A stretch of DNA of 64,000 bases, from the NCBI GenBank assembly GCA_964529005.1, contig CAZGUH010000015.1, forward strand, positions 1 through 64,000, given 5' to 3'. Below the pieces are notes generated by a model. It was given only the letters and a program-made list of their open reading frames with translations, made no database searches and was not told the DNA's origin. The first letter of the stretch is position 1. Each line of letters starts with the position of its first letter. Below, in pieces: positions 1 to 8,208 of this stretch. The DNA comes from CAZGUH01 sp964529005 (lineage in GTDB: Bacteria; Actinomycetota; Acidimicrobiia; Acidimicrobiales; Ilumatobacteraceae). The position numbers and the translations under genes are program-made.

Positions 1-15
1 AGCTGAACGGGAACG

Positions 16-465
16 ATGACCGATCGACAGCCAGCTCGCGATGCCCGGCTCGACGAGGGCGAGGCCGATCGGGTCCTGCGCGGTCTCGGTGACGTCACGT
101 CCGGCGGCGTGGCAACGGTGCGCTACACCCGGCGCGGCGCCGACGGGCCGGCCCGCCACGTGGTGCCCTTGGGCCGGACGGCGTCGCTCGTCGCCCTCGT
201 CCAGACGTTCGCGCTGGGGCACGGGCGAATTGCGGCTGCAGTCGCATCCTCGCCTCGACGGCTTCTGGTTCGTCCTTCGCGGTCGCGCTCGCTTCCACGG
301 TGAGCGGTCCGACGATGTCACGGAGCTGGCGGCGGAGGAAGGCATCATCATCCCGCGCTGCGTGAGGTACCGGTTCGGGAACGCCGGAGACGTGCCGCTC
401 GAACTGCTCCAGGTGGAAGCACGGGATGCGCCCCCTTCCAAGACCACGCGTCCGGCGCCGTCCGC
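16..465 (+). pseudogene. Cupin-domain protein, disrupted by frameshift
   Basis: The reading frame opening at ATG 16 codes a plausible N-terminus up to about position 228. The cupin core then continues in the next frame: a His-rich strand ending HPRLDGFWFVLRGRARFHGE, then a section ending PRCVRYRFGNAGDVPLEL. No single frame carries both halves. After about 440 the best-looking coding signal appears to shift frame again (residues like NDAIADLESGAASC). Intact cupins of this type are single-domain beta-barrel proteins of roughly 120-180 residues, so this copy is broken or contains assembly indels. The downstream VOC gene is in the frame of the cupin core, so a frameshifted fusion with it cannot be excluded. 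The end coordinate is approximate. Confidence 0.5.
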
Positions 466-595
466 GTGTGCAACGACGCGATCGCCGACCTCGAGTCCGG
501 CGCTGCGTCGTGCTTCGGCGGGGAATGGGTATCTGGTGCTTGGAGAGGCTGTCGGGCTGGAGTTCTCCGCACCGACCGAAGGGAGGGGACCTGCC

Positions 596-976
596 ATGCG
601 AGTGCTTCGCATCGTTCCCAATGTGGCATCCGAAGCGTTCATCGGCAGCCGTGACTTCTACGCAGCCATGTTCGATCTGGAGGTCAGCGTCGAGCTCGAC
701 GACTGGTACCTGCAGCTCAAGGCCGCTGACGACGCTCGTCTCAATATCGGATTCGTGAAACCCGGGAGCGAGCTGTTCGCTGGTCGCCAGCCGTCGTCGG
801 CGCTGTCCGGGATCGTTCTCACCGTGCACGTCGATGACGTCGACGAGGCGTACGGACGTGCGACGCGACTCGGCGCCGACGTCGCAGCTGCGATTCGCGA
901 CGAGGAGCACGGGCAGCGCCACTTCCTCGTGGTGGACCCCAACGGCTTGCTCTTGAACGTCATGAGCAACGTCTGA
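596..976 (+). CDS. VOC (glyoxalase/bleomycin-resistance) superfamily protein
   Basis: This 126-residue protein has the single-domain length and pattern of the vicinal-oxygen-chelate fold: an N-terminal strand, a helix with SRDFYAAMFDLEV, a middle DDWYLQLKA strand, and a C-terminal HFLVVDPNGLLLNVM strand that ends the second beta-alpha-beta-beta-beta half. Members bind a divalent metal and act as lyases, isomerases, dioxygenases or drug-binding proteins, usually as dimers. The substrate cannot be told here. ATG 596 is chosen because a purine-rich GGGAGGGGA lies just upstream (581-589) and the domain begins there, although the frame is open further upstream into the broken cupin. It may belong to the same transcript as that gene. 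Confidence 0.8.
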   Translation: MRVLRIVPNVASEAFIGSRDFYAAMFDLEVSVELDDWYLQLKAADDARLNIGFVKPGSELFAGRQPSSALSGIVLTVHVDDVDEAYGRATRLGADVAAAIRDEEHGQRHFLVVDPNGLLLNVMSNV

Positions 977-1083
977 GGCCGGAAGTCCCGGTCGCCCGCT
1001 TGATCGATCCGTCTGCGAGCGCGTGCGCGCAGTTCCACAATGTCGCATTCACGCGGCGGACACCGCGCCGAACGCCGACTTCC

Positions 1084-1113
1084 TACCGTGACCTGCATGT
1101 ATACAGCGCTGTA
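1084..1113 (+). promoter_or_regulatory. Candidate leaderless -10 and operator palindrome of the GntR gene
   Basis: TACCGT (1084-1089) fits the actinobacterial TANNNT -10 and ends 7 bases before ATG 1097, so transcription could start at the start codon itself. No ribosome-binding site is visible. A perfect 12-base palindrome, TACAGCGCTGTA, covers 1102-1113 just inside the coding region. GntR/FCD regulators often bind short palindromes beside their own promoters, so autoregulation is plausible but inferred. Confidence 0.4.
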
Positions 1114-1769
1114 CCCAGCCGGCGACGGCCACGGAACACCGGACCGCCCGCTCGCGTCGGTGGTCTACGACACGCTCAAGAGCCGGTTGCTGCTCGGCGA
1201 GTTCCGCCTCGGGCAACGTCTCGCCGAGGTCGCGCTGGCCGAACGGATGGCGGTCTCGCGCACGCCGGTCCGTGAAGCGCTGACCCGGCTGCACGCCGAG
1301 GGGTTCGTCGTGCGACTTCCCGAAGGCGGGTTCTCGCCGGCCGCGCCCGACCTGCACACGATCGGCGAGCTGTACGACGTCCGGCGGGGCCTCGAGCTGA
1401 CCGCGCTGTTCTCCACGACCGGGCACGACCACGTCCAACTCTGCGATCTGCGCGACGAGTGGGCGGCGCTCGATCGCCCCGGCGACGACGCGGACGGCGA
1501 TCCGGGCTTCGTGTTGCTGGACGAGGACTTCCACATTCGCATGGCCGCCGCAGCGGGCAACCGGTCTCTGGTCGACATCCTGATCCGGGTCAACGAGCGC
1601 ATCCGTGTGGTGCGCATCTACGACTTCCTGACACCGAACCGGATCCGCGAGACGATCGACGAACACCTCGAGATCGTCGGCGCGGTGATCGACGGCGAGC
1701 GCCATGTGGCGGAGCGCCGTCTCAACCGTCACCTGCGGGTCTCGCGCGAGATCGCCGAGCAACGCTCGG
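1097..1769 (+). CDS. GntR-family (FadR/FCD subfamily) transcriptional regulator, 3' end lost in gap
   Basis: The N-terminal winged helix-turn-helix is clear: a helix with VYDTLKSRLLLGEF, LAERMAVSRTPVREALTRL as the recognition helix, then the wing (EGFVVRLPEGGFS). The C-terminal part is an all-helical FCD ligand-binding domain with the family's metal-site residues: Asp and His in DEDFH, His in DEHLEI and His in NRHLRV. Such proteins respond to small carboxylates or sugars, acting as dimeric repressors or activators of nearby catabolic genes. About 224 codons are visible and the family is usually 220-250 residues, so only the tail is missing. Start ATG 1097 is preferred over ATG 1040 because of the -10-like hexamer just before it. 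The regulated genes are probably in the missing sequence. Confidence 0.85.
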
Positions 1770-1869
1770 NNNNNNNNNNNNNNNNNNNNNNNNNNNNNNN
1801 NNNNNNNNNNNNNNNNNNNNNNNNNNNNNNNNNNNNNNNNNNNNNNNNNNNNNNNNNNNNNNNNNNNNN
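1770..1869. other. Assembly gap (100 N)
   Basis: This is a run of exactly 100 N, the usual placeholder for a scaffold join of unknown true length. The GntR gene runs into it from the left. An ABC-ATPase fragment emerges on the right. Confidence 0.99.
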
Positions 1870-1971
1870 GCGCTGCGCATCGCTCCCGGTGAAGTGCATG
1901 CCCTCCTCGGTGAGAACGGCGCCGGAAAGAGCACCCTGATGAAGGTCCTCTACGGCGTGAACCAACCCGAG
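1870..1971 (+). pseudogene. Orphan fragment of an ABC transporter ATPase (Walker A region only)
   Basis: Thirty-four codons translate to the start of a sugar/nucleoside-type ABC ATPase: a strand with RIAPGEVHALLGENGAGKST and then LMKVLYGVNQPE. The Walker A P-loop is GENGAGKS. After 'NQPE' the expected continuation (a Gly-rich stretch and Q-loop) is absent and the frame no longer reads like the family. The following 89 bases carry no recognisable gene before the 3' end of the next, opposite-strand gene. The abrupt loss of homology inside a contig suggests a chimeric contig end or a deletion junction rather than a working gene. Confidence 0.65.
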
Positions 1972-2060
1972 CCCCGGGCGCTCGATTGCGCCACCGACGT
2001 CCCAGCTATGGAGGATGGCGCGCCGACCGTGCGTCGGATGCCGCAGCGGGCGCGGCTGCG

Positions 2061-3286
2061 TCAGGATGAGGAGGCGACGACCACCTCGGCCACGACGTCG
2101 TCACCCATCAGCGTGACCCAGACGCGGTCGCCTGCCGTGGCGAGGCTCAGCGGCTGGGCGCCGACCGCGATCGACTGGACGACGGAGGGGTTGGCGCGAT
2201 CGACGAGCACGAGCGTCCCGTCCGAGACGTCGGTGACCCAGATGCGCTCGCCGTCGATGACGACACCTGCGGGCGCGGTGCCGACGTCGACCCAGTGGGT
2301 GATCACCTCGGTCGCGACGTCGAAGCGAGCGACCGTGCCGTCGCCGCGGTTGGCGATCCAGAGCGCCTCGCCGTCGGTGGCGATCCCGTCGGGCCGAGCG
2401 CCGACCGGGAAGCGAGCGACCACCTCGTTGGTCTGGAGGTCGATCTTGGCGAGGTTGCCGCCGGTCTCGGTGACCCATGCCGCGCCGCCGGCGATCGCCA
2501 CACCGGCGGGCGACTCCACCGCGATGCTCGCCGTCACCTGCCACGTCGCGGGGTCGATGCGGTCGACCCATCCGTCGTTGGCGACCGACCACAGCGCGCC
2601 GTCGCCCCAGGCGAGGAACACCGACTGGCCGGACACGGTGATCGGTGTGTGCTCGAGCGTGTCCGGATCGACGATGGCGAGGAGCGACGTGTTGCGCACC
2701 GTGACCACCACCGCGTCGTCGGCGGCGGCGATGCTCATCGGCTGCGCGCCCTCGGGCAGCGCCACCGTGTCGACCGTGCCGGTCGTGGGATCGATGCGAG
2801 ACGCACCACCGGCGGCCGCCACCCAGACGCGGCCGGCGCCGTCGATCGTGACGCCGTCGGGCGCATCTCCCACCTCGATGCGCCGCTCGACCGTCAAGCC
2901 GGCGATCTGCGCGTCGGGGCCGCCCGGACTCGTCGTCGTGGGCGCGCTCGTCGTCTCCGGGGGAGCAGTGCGCGCGGTCGTCTCGTCTACGGAGTCGTCC
3001 GGCGCGCTGGAGTCCGTGGGCCTCGTCGTGTCGTCCGGGTCGGCGGTCGCGGGGGTCGACGACTCCGTCTCGATCAGGCTTCCCGCGCTGTCCGCGCCTG
3101 CGCCTGCGTCACCTCCGTCGTCGCCGCGGGTGGCGAACACGATCACGCCGGCGACGACCGCGGCGAGCGGGACACCAGCGATCAGCGCGCGGCGCCGCGT
3201 GCGCGAACCCCCGGTCGCCGGCGGTGGGACCGCGGCGCCGGGCGGCACGGTTGCGAGCGCGCCCTCGCCGGCGCCGGCCGGCCGCG
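2061..3286 (-). CDS. Membrane-anchored beta-propeller (YVTN/NHL-like) protein, 5' part lost in gap; probable C-terminal half of the Hsp70 gene
   Basis: After an Ala/Pro-rich stretch there is one transmembrane helix (RALIAGVPLAAVVAGVIVFA), then a Thr/Ser/Asp-rich low-complexity linker, then roughly six blade-like repeats of the kind 'GDAPDGVTIDGAGRVWVA...ID..T' (others: RPDGIATDGEALWIANRGDG, PAGVVIDGERIWVTDVSDG). These are beta-propeller repeats displayed outside the membrane. The frame is open back into the 100-N gap. The sequence on the other side of the gap is an Hsp70 N-terminal domain ending in a Pro-rich linker on the same strand, so the two are probably one protein of about 850 or more residues: cytosolic ATPase, single membrane span, extracellular propeller. 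That joining is inference because the gap length is unknown. Confidence 0.75.
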
Positions 3287-3386
3287 NNNNNNNNNNNNNN
3301 NNNNNNNNNNNNNNNNNNNNNNNNNNNNNNNNNNNNNNNNNNNNNNNNNNNNNNNNNNNNNNNNNNNNNNNNNNNNNNNNNNNNNN
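3287..3386. other. Assembly gap (100 N)
   Basis: This is a run of exactly 100 N between the Hsp70-like sequence and the propeller sequence. Both flanks are Pro/Ala-rich coding sequence on the minus strand, so a repetitive, very G+C-rich linker is the likely cause of the break. Confidence 0.99.
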
Positions 3387-4608
3387 GCGCCGCGTCCGGC
3401 AGGGGCGGCGCCGGCGCCGCGACGGTCGAGCGGGCGCCGGGCGGGGGAGGGGGGCTCGGCGGCGGCAGGTCGCTGCTGCGAACCGGTGGCGTGCTGACCG
3501 GCGCGACGATCTCCGCCGCAGGGTGGGAGACGCCCCGCGATCGGGCGTGCGCGGCCTCCGCGGCGAGAGCGGCGCCCAGGCTCACGGCGTGCTTCGGGTG
3601 GGCGTCGGCGGTGACGGGCCGGCCGAGCGCTTCACCGACGAGCTGCGCCACGATCGGCATCCGTGACGACCCGCCGACCAGCAGCACGGCGGTGAGATCG
3701 TCGGCGGGGACCTGCGCGGAACGCAACGCTCGCTCGAGAGCGCCGATCGTGGCCACGAGCGACGGCCGCACCATCGCCTCCAGCTCGGCGCGCGTGATCC
3801 GCACCTCGGTCTGGAAGCCGGGCAACATGACCGGGATCACGGTCTCGGTGTCCGAGGACAGCGCTTCCTTGGCCTCGACGCAGTCCCGGCGCAAGCGCGC
3901 TGCGGCCGCGGTCACGACTGGGTCGTCGAGGTCGAGCCGGTCGAGCGCGCCGTCGAGCTGGCGGACGACGAACCCGAGCACGGCCTCGTCGACGTCGATG
4001 CCGCCGAGGTGCTCGATGCCTTCGGGCGCTCCGAGGATCTGGAAGCCGTCGTCGGTCGCCTGGACGATGGCAGCGTCGAACGTGCCTCCGCCGAGGTCGT
4101 ACACCGCGACGATCTCGCCGGGCGCCAAGCGCTGGGTCGACGAGTAGTAGCACGCCGCGGCCTCGGGCTCGCTGATCGTCGTCACCGTCTCCAGGTCAGC
4201 CAGCCGCACGGCCTGCTGGAGCAGGTCCAGCTTGTACGGCCCCCAGTTGGCAGGGTGGGTCACGGCCACGTGCGCCGGCGGTCCGCCGTGCTCAGTGCCC
4301 ACCCGGTCGAGCACCCAGCGCAGCACGGTCGCCATCAGCGCGTGAGGGGCCATCGGCGAGCCGCCGAGCAGCAGCGGCGCCGAGTCGCCGACACGCCGCT
4401 TGAACTCCCGCGCCACGCGGGCGGGCGAGGTGACGCCGCGGCGGTTCGCTGCGTCGCCGGTGAGCAGGTCGCCTTCCTCGGTGAGGAACACCACGGTGGG
4501 GATGACCGACGATCGGGTGCCGAGCTGGGCGACCGTGACCTTGCCGGCCTCGGCGACGGCCGCGCTCGTGTAGGTGGTTCCGAGGTCGATTCCCAGCACG
4601 TACGTCAC
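3387..4608 (-). CDS. Hsp70 (DnaK)-family ATPase domain protein, 3' part in gap
   Basis: The actin-like ATPase fold of Hsp70 is complete: phosphate-1 motif GIDLGTTYTSAAV at the N-terminus, DLGGGTFDAAIVQ as phosphate-2, and LLVGGSSRMPIVAQLV as the adenosine motif. A Pro-rich linker (SDLPPPSPPPPPGARS) follows in place of the DnaK substrate-binding domain and runs into the gap. Members of this divergent group act as ATP-driven switches, not general chaperones; no GrpE or DnaJ gene is nearby. GTG 4608 is chosen because GGGAGGTGGT lies about 8 bases upstream and the protein then begins V-T-Y-V-L-G-I-D, as is typical. It is the last gene of the kinase/FHA operon and probably continues into the beta-propeller segment beyond the gap. 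Confidence 0.88.
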
Positions 4609-4643
4609 CGGCAGACCACCTCCCTCACTCGGCTGCGGCGAAC

Positions 4644-4669
4644 GCTCCGATCGGAGCAACGGCAGCATA
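4644..4669 (-). promoter_or_regulatory. Possible internal promoter and 14-base palindrome ahead of the Hsp70 gene
   Basis: The 123-base spacer between the FHA gene and the Hsp70 gene carries TATGCT (read 4669 to 4664 on the minus strand), a TANNNT -10 candidate. Downstream of it is a perfect palindrome, GCTCCGATCGGAGC (4644-4657). The palindrome would lie in the 5' untranslated region, as an operator or a small hairpin. This is the largest spacer in the operon, so a second promoter here is reasonable but unproven. Confidence 0.35.
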
Positions 4670-4731
4670 GAGAACCCCGCAGCCGCCACCCGACTCGTTC
4701 GTGAAACCACCTCCCGCGGTCGATGGTCGCG

Positions 4732-5919
4732 TCATCGATCGGCGCGCTCCGGTGACGGCGCCGCGGTGCTTGCGGCGAGCCCGCTGGGCCGGTCGTAGAC
4801 GAACATGCGCTGGCCGACAGCGCCGCGCTCGCCGGGATGGATCACGCGCGGCGTGCCCGGCTCGAGGCGCGCCCACGTCCTGGCGGACTCGTCCCACACG
4901 TGTGTGCCATTCGTCGACCCGCGGTCGATCAGCTGCACGTCGCCGCGGGTCACGCGGACCTCGGCGTGCACGCGCGACACGGTCCCGTCGACGTCGTCGA
5001 CGACGATCGGGCGGGCGCGTCCGCCGAGGACGTCGGGGTCGGTGTCGGCCTCGCGCCCGATGACGTAGTCCCCGTCGAGAGCGAACGTGGAGTCGTCGTC
5101 GAACACCAGCACGCCGAGCGGCGTCGCGCTGGCGCCGCCGTCGACCGCGTGTGGCCCGCCGCCCGGGTCCGTGACGCCCTCGATGGGCAACGGCGCGCGC
5201 GGCTCGAGGCCGTCGGGCGACAGCGAGAACAGCTCTGCCTCACCGACCGGCCATTGCCGTGTCGGAGGCGAGACCGCGCGGGCCGGTGAGGACGGTCGCC
5301 GGTCCGGAGGCGGAAGGATCGCCGCCCCTCCGGTGATCGACGACGACCGCGATGGCGTCGCCAGATCGGGTGGCGCCACCGCAGGTCGCGCCGGGCTCGG
5401 TGGCGGCAGGTCGGCGGGCAGCAGGTCGGGCGGCGCCGCGTGCCGCGCCGGCAGGATCGCCCGCAACCAACCGCCCGGCACCACCCCTGCCTCCAGGCTG
5501 GCCAGCCCGGTGGGCTCCGGGGTCTGCCCGTCGCGTGCGATCACCACCGTTCTGGCGGAGACCGGCAGGATCCGGTCGAGCCACGTCGCGGAGTCCGTCC
5601 CGGCGAAGCGGTGCTCGGACTCGTCCTCGGTGACGACCGTGGCGGCCACGCCTCCGTGCAGCACCACGATCCAGTCGTCCCCGTCGCCGACCAGGGCGCC
5701 GAACGCCGGCACGTCCGCGCTTGCGCCCGTCACGTACGCCCCGAGCCTGCGAGCGACGGCTCGCCCCGGTGACGGATCGCCGGCGACCGTGTCACGGGCG
5801 ATCGCGACGATCGGGCCCGCGGCATCGCTGTCCGGGACGAACAGGGCGACGTCGCCGGCGGCGGCGACCACGCCGGCTCCGGCGCCGAGCTCCACCCGTT
5901 CGAGGCGGCGCGGGCTCAC
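4732..5919 (-). CDS. FHA-domain protein with an uncharacterised N-terminal domain
   Basis: The protein has 395 residues. Residues 1 to about 160 form an unassigned domain (elements VELGAGAGVVAAAGDVALFV, VPAFGALVGDGDDWIVVLHG, ASLEAGVVPGGWLR). A Pro/Ser-rich linker follows. The C-terminal ~110 residues are a canonical FHA phosphothreonine-binding domain (YVIGREADTDPDV, SRVHAEVRV, DRGSTNGTHV). FHA domains recruit proteins phosphorylated by Ser/Thr kinases, and three kinase-like genes lie immediately upstream in the same operon. GTG 5919 overlaps the pseudokinase stop (GTGA), implying translational coupling. The N-terminal domain recurs almost unchanged in the MMPL-FHA protein at 14772-18272 and, more distantly, in the FHA protein at 44939-46342. 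Confidence 0.85.
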   Translation of the reverse strand: MSPRRLERVELGAGAGVVAAAGDVALFVPDSDAAGPIVAIARDTVAGDPSPGRAVARRLGAYVTGASADVPAFGALVGDGDDWIVVLHGGVAATVVTEDESEHRFAGTDSATWLDRILPVSARTVVIARDGQTPEPTGLASLEAGVVPGGWLRAILPARHAAPPDLLPADLPPPSPARPAVAPPDLATPSRSSSITGGAAILPPPDRRPSSPARAVSPPTRQWPVGEAELFSLSPDGLEPRAPLPIEGVTDPGGGPHAVDGGASATPLGVLVFDDDSTFALDGDYVIGREADTDPDVLGGRARPIVVDDVDGTVSRVHAEVRVTRGDVQLIDRGSTNGTHVWDESARTWARLEPGTPRVIHPGERGAVGQRMFVYDRPSGLAASTAAPSPERADR

Positions 5920-6716
5920 GCCGCCTCCGCCAGGCGGTCGAGCCGCTCGGCGACCAGCGCAGCTGTCGCCGGCCGGTCCGCGCGCTCCGCGCTCAGGCAC
6001 CACGCCACCAGCGCCGCTTCACCGTCCGTCAGGCCGTCGGCGAGCACGGGCGGGGTCTGGACGACGTGACGCAGGGCGCCGAGGACCCCGTCCCCGGGGA
6101 GGTCGCCGTACACCGACGACGACGTCAGCGCGCGGTGGAGCGTGACGCCGAGCGACCAGATGTCCGAGGCCCGTCCCGGCGGGTGCCCGAGGAGCGCAGC
6201 GGGCTCGACGAACTCGACCGCGGCGACGGACCCGAGCGCCGCCAGCGTCTGCCCTGGCGACGTCGCGTGGGTCAAGCCGATGTCGGCGAGCGCGCCTCCG
6301 CCGTCGGTGAGCAGGATGTTCGCCGGCTTGATCGATCGGTGGACGATGCCTGCCTCGTGCAGCGCATGGGCGGCGCGGGCGGCATCGGCGCAGGCGCGCA
6401 GCACCTCGGCGCGGGTCGGGCGCAGCCGGGGGCGAGCGAGCGAGCCGCGCGGGAAGTAGGGGATCGCGCTGAACAGGGCGCCTTCGACGTGCCCGGCCTC
6501 GAGCAGCGGGCAGATCTGCGGGCAGTGGACGCTCGCCGCGCGCCGGAACTCGTCGGCCACCCGCAGCCGGGCCGCCTCCGTGGCCGGCGCCGTCTGGACC
6601 TTGAGCACGACGCGGTCGTCGCCGCGTCCCACGCGTGGTGGTGGGGAGGCGATGTAGCACTCTCCCTGGCTCCCTGCGCCGAGCGTGTCGATCAGCTCGT
6701 AGCCGGCGAACCTCAC
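5916..6716 (-). CDS. Ser/Thr protein kinase-like pseudokinase
   Basis: This 266-residue protein is one kinase fold without a transmembrane segment. The glycine loop is GAGSQGECYIA (residues 13-23), the ATP-binding lysine is K39 (VVLK), and the DFG equivalent is D145-I-G. The catalytic loop reads HRSIKPANILL, so the HRD aspartate is Ser128 (codon TCG). The APE motif is also lost (VEFVEPAAL). Such a protein may bind nucleotide but should not phosphorylate efficiently; it more likely acts as a scaffold or allosteric partner of the two intact kinases encoded next to it. GTG 6716 overlaps the upstream kinase stop (GTGA) and its own stop overlaps the FHA gene start. Confidence 0.88.
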   Translation of the reverse strand: MRFAGYELIDTLGAGSQGECYIASPPPRVGRGDDRVVLKVQTAPATEAARLRVADEFRRAASVHCPQICPLLEAGHVEGALFSAIPYFPRGSLARPRLRPTRAEVLRACADAARAAHALHEAGIVHRSIKPANILLTDGGGALADIGLTHATSPGQTLAALGSVAAVEFVEPAALLGHPPGRASDIWSLGVTLHRALTSSSVYGDLPGDGVLGALRHVVQTPPVLADGLTDGEAALVAWCLSAERADRPATAALVAERLDRLAEAA

Positions 6717-8173
6717 GTGGCCGGCCTCCCGGCGCTCCGTGCGAGGTCGGCCACCAACCCTTCACAGGTGCGGATCACGTCGCTCGCCACGACCAGCGTC
6801 GCGCGCGACGTCAACGGATGCTCCGCCTTGCGCTTCCAGCGGTCGATCGCGGCACGCGCCGCGGCGTCGAGCTCCTCGGGAGACGCGTCCTGCGCCAGAC
6901 CGAGCCGCGCCGCGGGCGACGGGCCGGACCCGCCAACGATTCGCTCCACTTCGCTCAGCTCGGCCGGGGGCAGGTTGACCTCGCCGGCGCGCACGCGGCG
7001 CAGCAACGCCAGCTCGCGGAGCTCGTGCGCCGTCGACTCCGCCTGCGCGATCTCGTCGGCGAGCCGCTGCGCGTCGGCCGTGGACGCGTGGTCGAGCTGC
7101 GTCCGCAGCTTCGTCAGGTGTTCCTGCCGGCTGTCCTCTGCGTTCTCGGCGACGGGGATCAACCGCGCCGGGTCGATGGACGGCAGCCCGCCGATCCGGG
7201 TCACGCGCCCGGCGCGCACCGGTCCGGTGACGGGCGCCGACGGGGCGACGAGCGCGGGACGCTCGGTGAGGGCGGCGACGCGCCCGCCGAGCGAGGCGCG
7301 CAACCCCGTGCGCGCCAGCCAGCCTGGACCGAGCACCTGCGTGGCCCGTTCGGCGAGGGCTGCTGCGAAATCCTCGGCGGTGGCCGGCCGATCGGCGGCG
7401 TCGGTGGCCAGCGCCCACATGACGACCTCGGCGAGCGGGGCGGGGATGCCCGGCGCCACGTCTGCGAGCGGCAGCGGCGCCGTGTGCACCCGCTGGTACA
7501 AGACGGCGAGCGCGGAGTCGGCGCGGGGAAACGGCAGCGTGCCCGCCAGCAGCTCGTAGAGCGTGACGCCCAGCGCGTACACGTCGGTCGCCGGGGTGAC
7601 CGCGCTGCCCGTCGCCTGCTCCGGCGCCATGTAGGCCGGCGTCCCGAGCACCTCGCCCGCCGCGGTCGCCATCGTCCGCCCACCCGCGAGCACGCGGGCG
7701 ATGCCGAAGTCGCCCACCTTCAGCTGGCCGCGGTCGCGGGTGAACAACAGGTTCTCCGGTTTGATGTCGCGGTGCAGCACGCCACGCCCGTGCGCGTAGT
7801 GCAGCGCGACGGCGGTGCACAGAGCGATGCCGCACGTCGTCGCCTGGTCGAGGCCCTGCGTGCTGAACATCGACCACACCGTGCCGCCCGACAGCTGCTC
7901 CATCACCAGCAGGCACAGGTCGTCGCGCTCGAGGTAGTCGTACACCGGGACGATGTGCGGATGGTCGAGCGACGCGAGCAGCCGCGCCTCGGCGACGAAC
8001 CGCCCGCGGACCTCGGCGTCGCTGGCGAACGACGGGGGAAGCTGCTTGATCGCGACGTCGCGGCCGAGCCGTCGGTGCCGACCGGCGAGCACGACGCCCC
8101 ATCCGCCACGTCCCAGCTCCTCGCCGATCTCGTAGTCCGGGAGCGCGTTGGCAAGTGCGACGCGGTCGGTCAT
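6713..8173 (-). CDS. Cytosolic Ser/Thr protein kinase with C-terminal helical region
   Basis: The protein has 486 residues. The N-terminal ~265 residues form a complete PknB-type kinase: GRGGWGVVLAG loop, AIK lysine, HRDIKPENLLF catalytic loop, DFG, and activation segment ending GTPAYMAPEQ. No transmembrane helix follows, unlike PknA/PknB. Instead there is an Arg/Glu-rich helical, probably coiled-coil region (RTQLDHASTADAQRLADEIA) and a terminal helical domain (ELDAAARAAIDRWKRKAE) with no assigned function. Start ATG 8173 is preferred over an upstream in-frame extension of low-complexity sequence. A TACTGT hexamer lies 9 bases upstream and could be an internal leaderless promoter. Confidence 0.9.
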   Translation of the reverse strand: MTDRVALANALPDYEIGEELGRGGWGVVLAGRHRRLGRDVAIKQLPPSFASDAEVRGRFVAEARLLASLDHPHIVPVYDYLERDDLCLLVMEQLSGGTVWSMFSTQGLDQATTCGIALCTAVALHYAHGRGVLHRDIKPENLLFTRDRGQLKVGDFGIARVLAGGRTMATAAGEVLGTPAYMAPEQATGSAVTPATDVYALGVTLYELLAGTLPFPRADSALAVLYQRVHTAPLPLADVAPGIPAPLAEVVMWALATDAADRPATAEDFAAALAERATQVLGPGWLARTGLRASLGGRVAALTERPALVAPSAPVTGPVRAGRVTRIGGLPSIDPARLIPVAENAEDSRQEHLTKLRTQLDHASTADAQRLADEIAQAESTAHELRELALLRRVRAGEVNLPPAELSEVERIVGGSGPSPAARLGLAQDASPEELDAAARAAIDRWKRKAEHPLTSRATLVVASDVIRTCEGLVADLARSAGRPAT

Positions 8174-8182
8174 CGCCCGTGC

Positions 8183-8188
8183 ACAGTA
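8183..8188 (-). promoter_or_regulatory. Candidate internal -10 (TACTGT) before the kinase gene
   Basis: Read on the minus strand (8188 to 8183), TACTGT fits TANNNT and is 9 bases from ATG 8173, in the 35-base spacer after the upstream kinase gene. No clear ribosome-binding site is present, consistent with a leaderless secondary transcript. Weak evidence on its own. Confidence 0.3.
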
Positions 8189-8208
8189 CTCAGCTGGCGG
8201 TCGGCCGG

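Noticed and set aside
1870..1971. Functional sugar ABC transporter gene following the GntR regulator
   Set aside because: Only the Walker A region is present. No signature motif, Walker B, permease or binding-protein gene follows, and the sequence changes abruptly to unrelated DNA.
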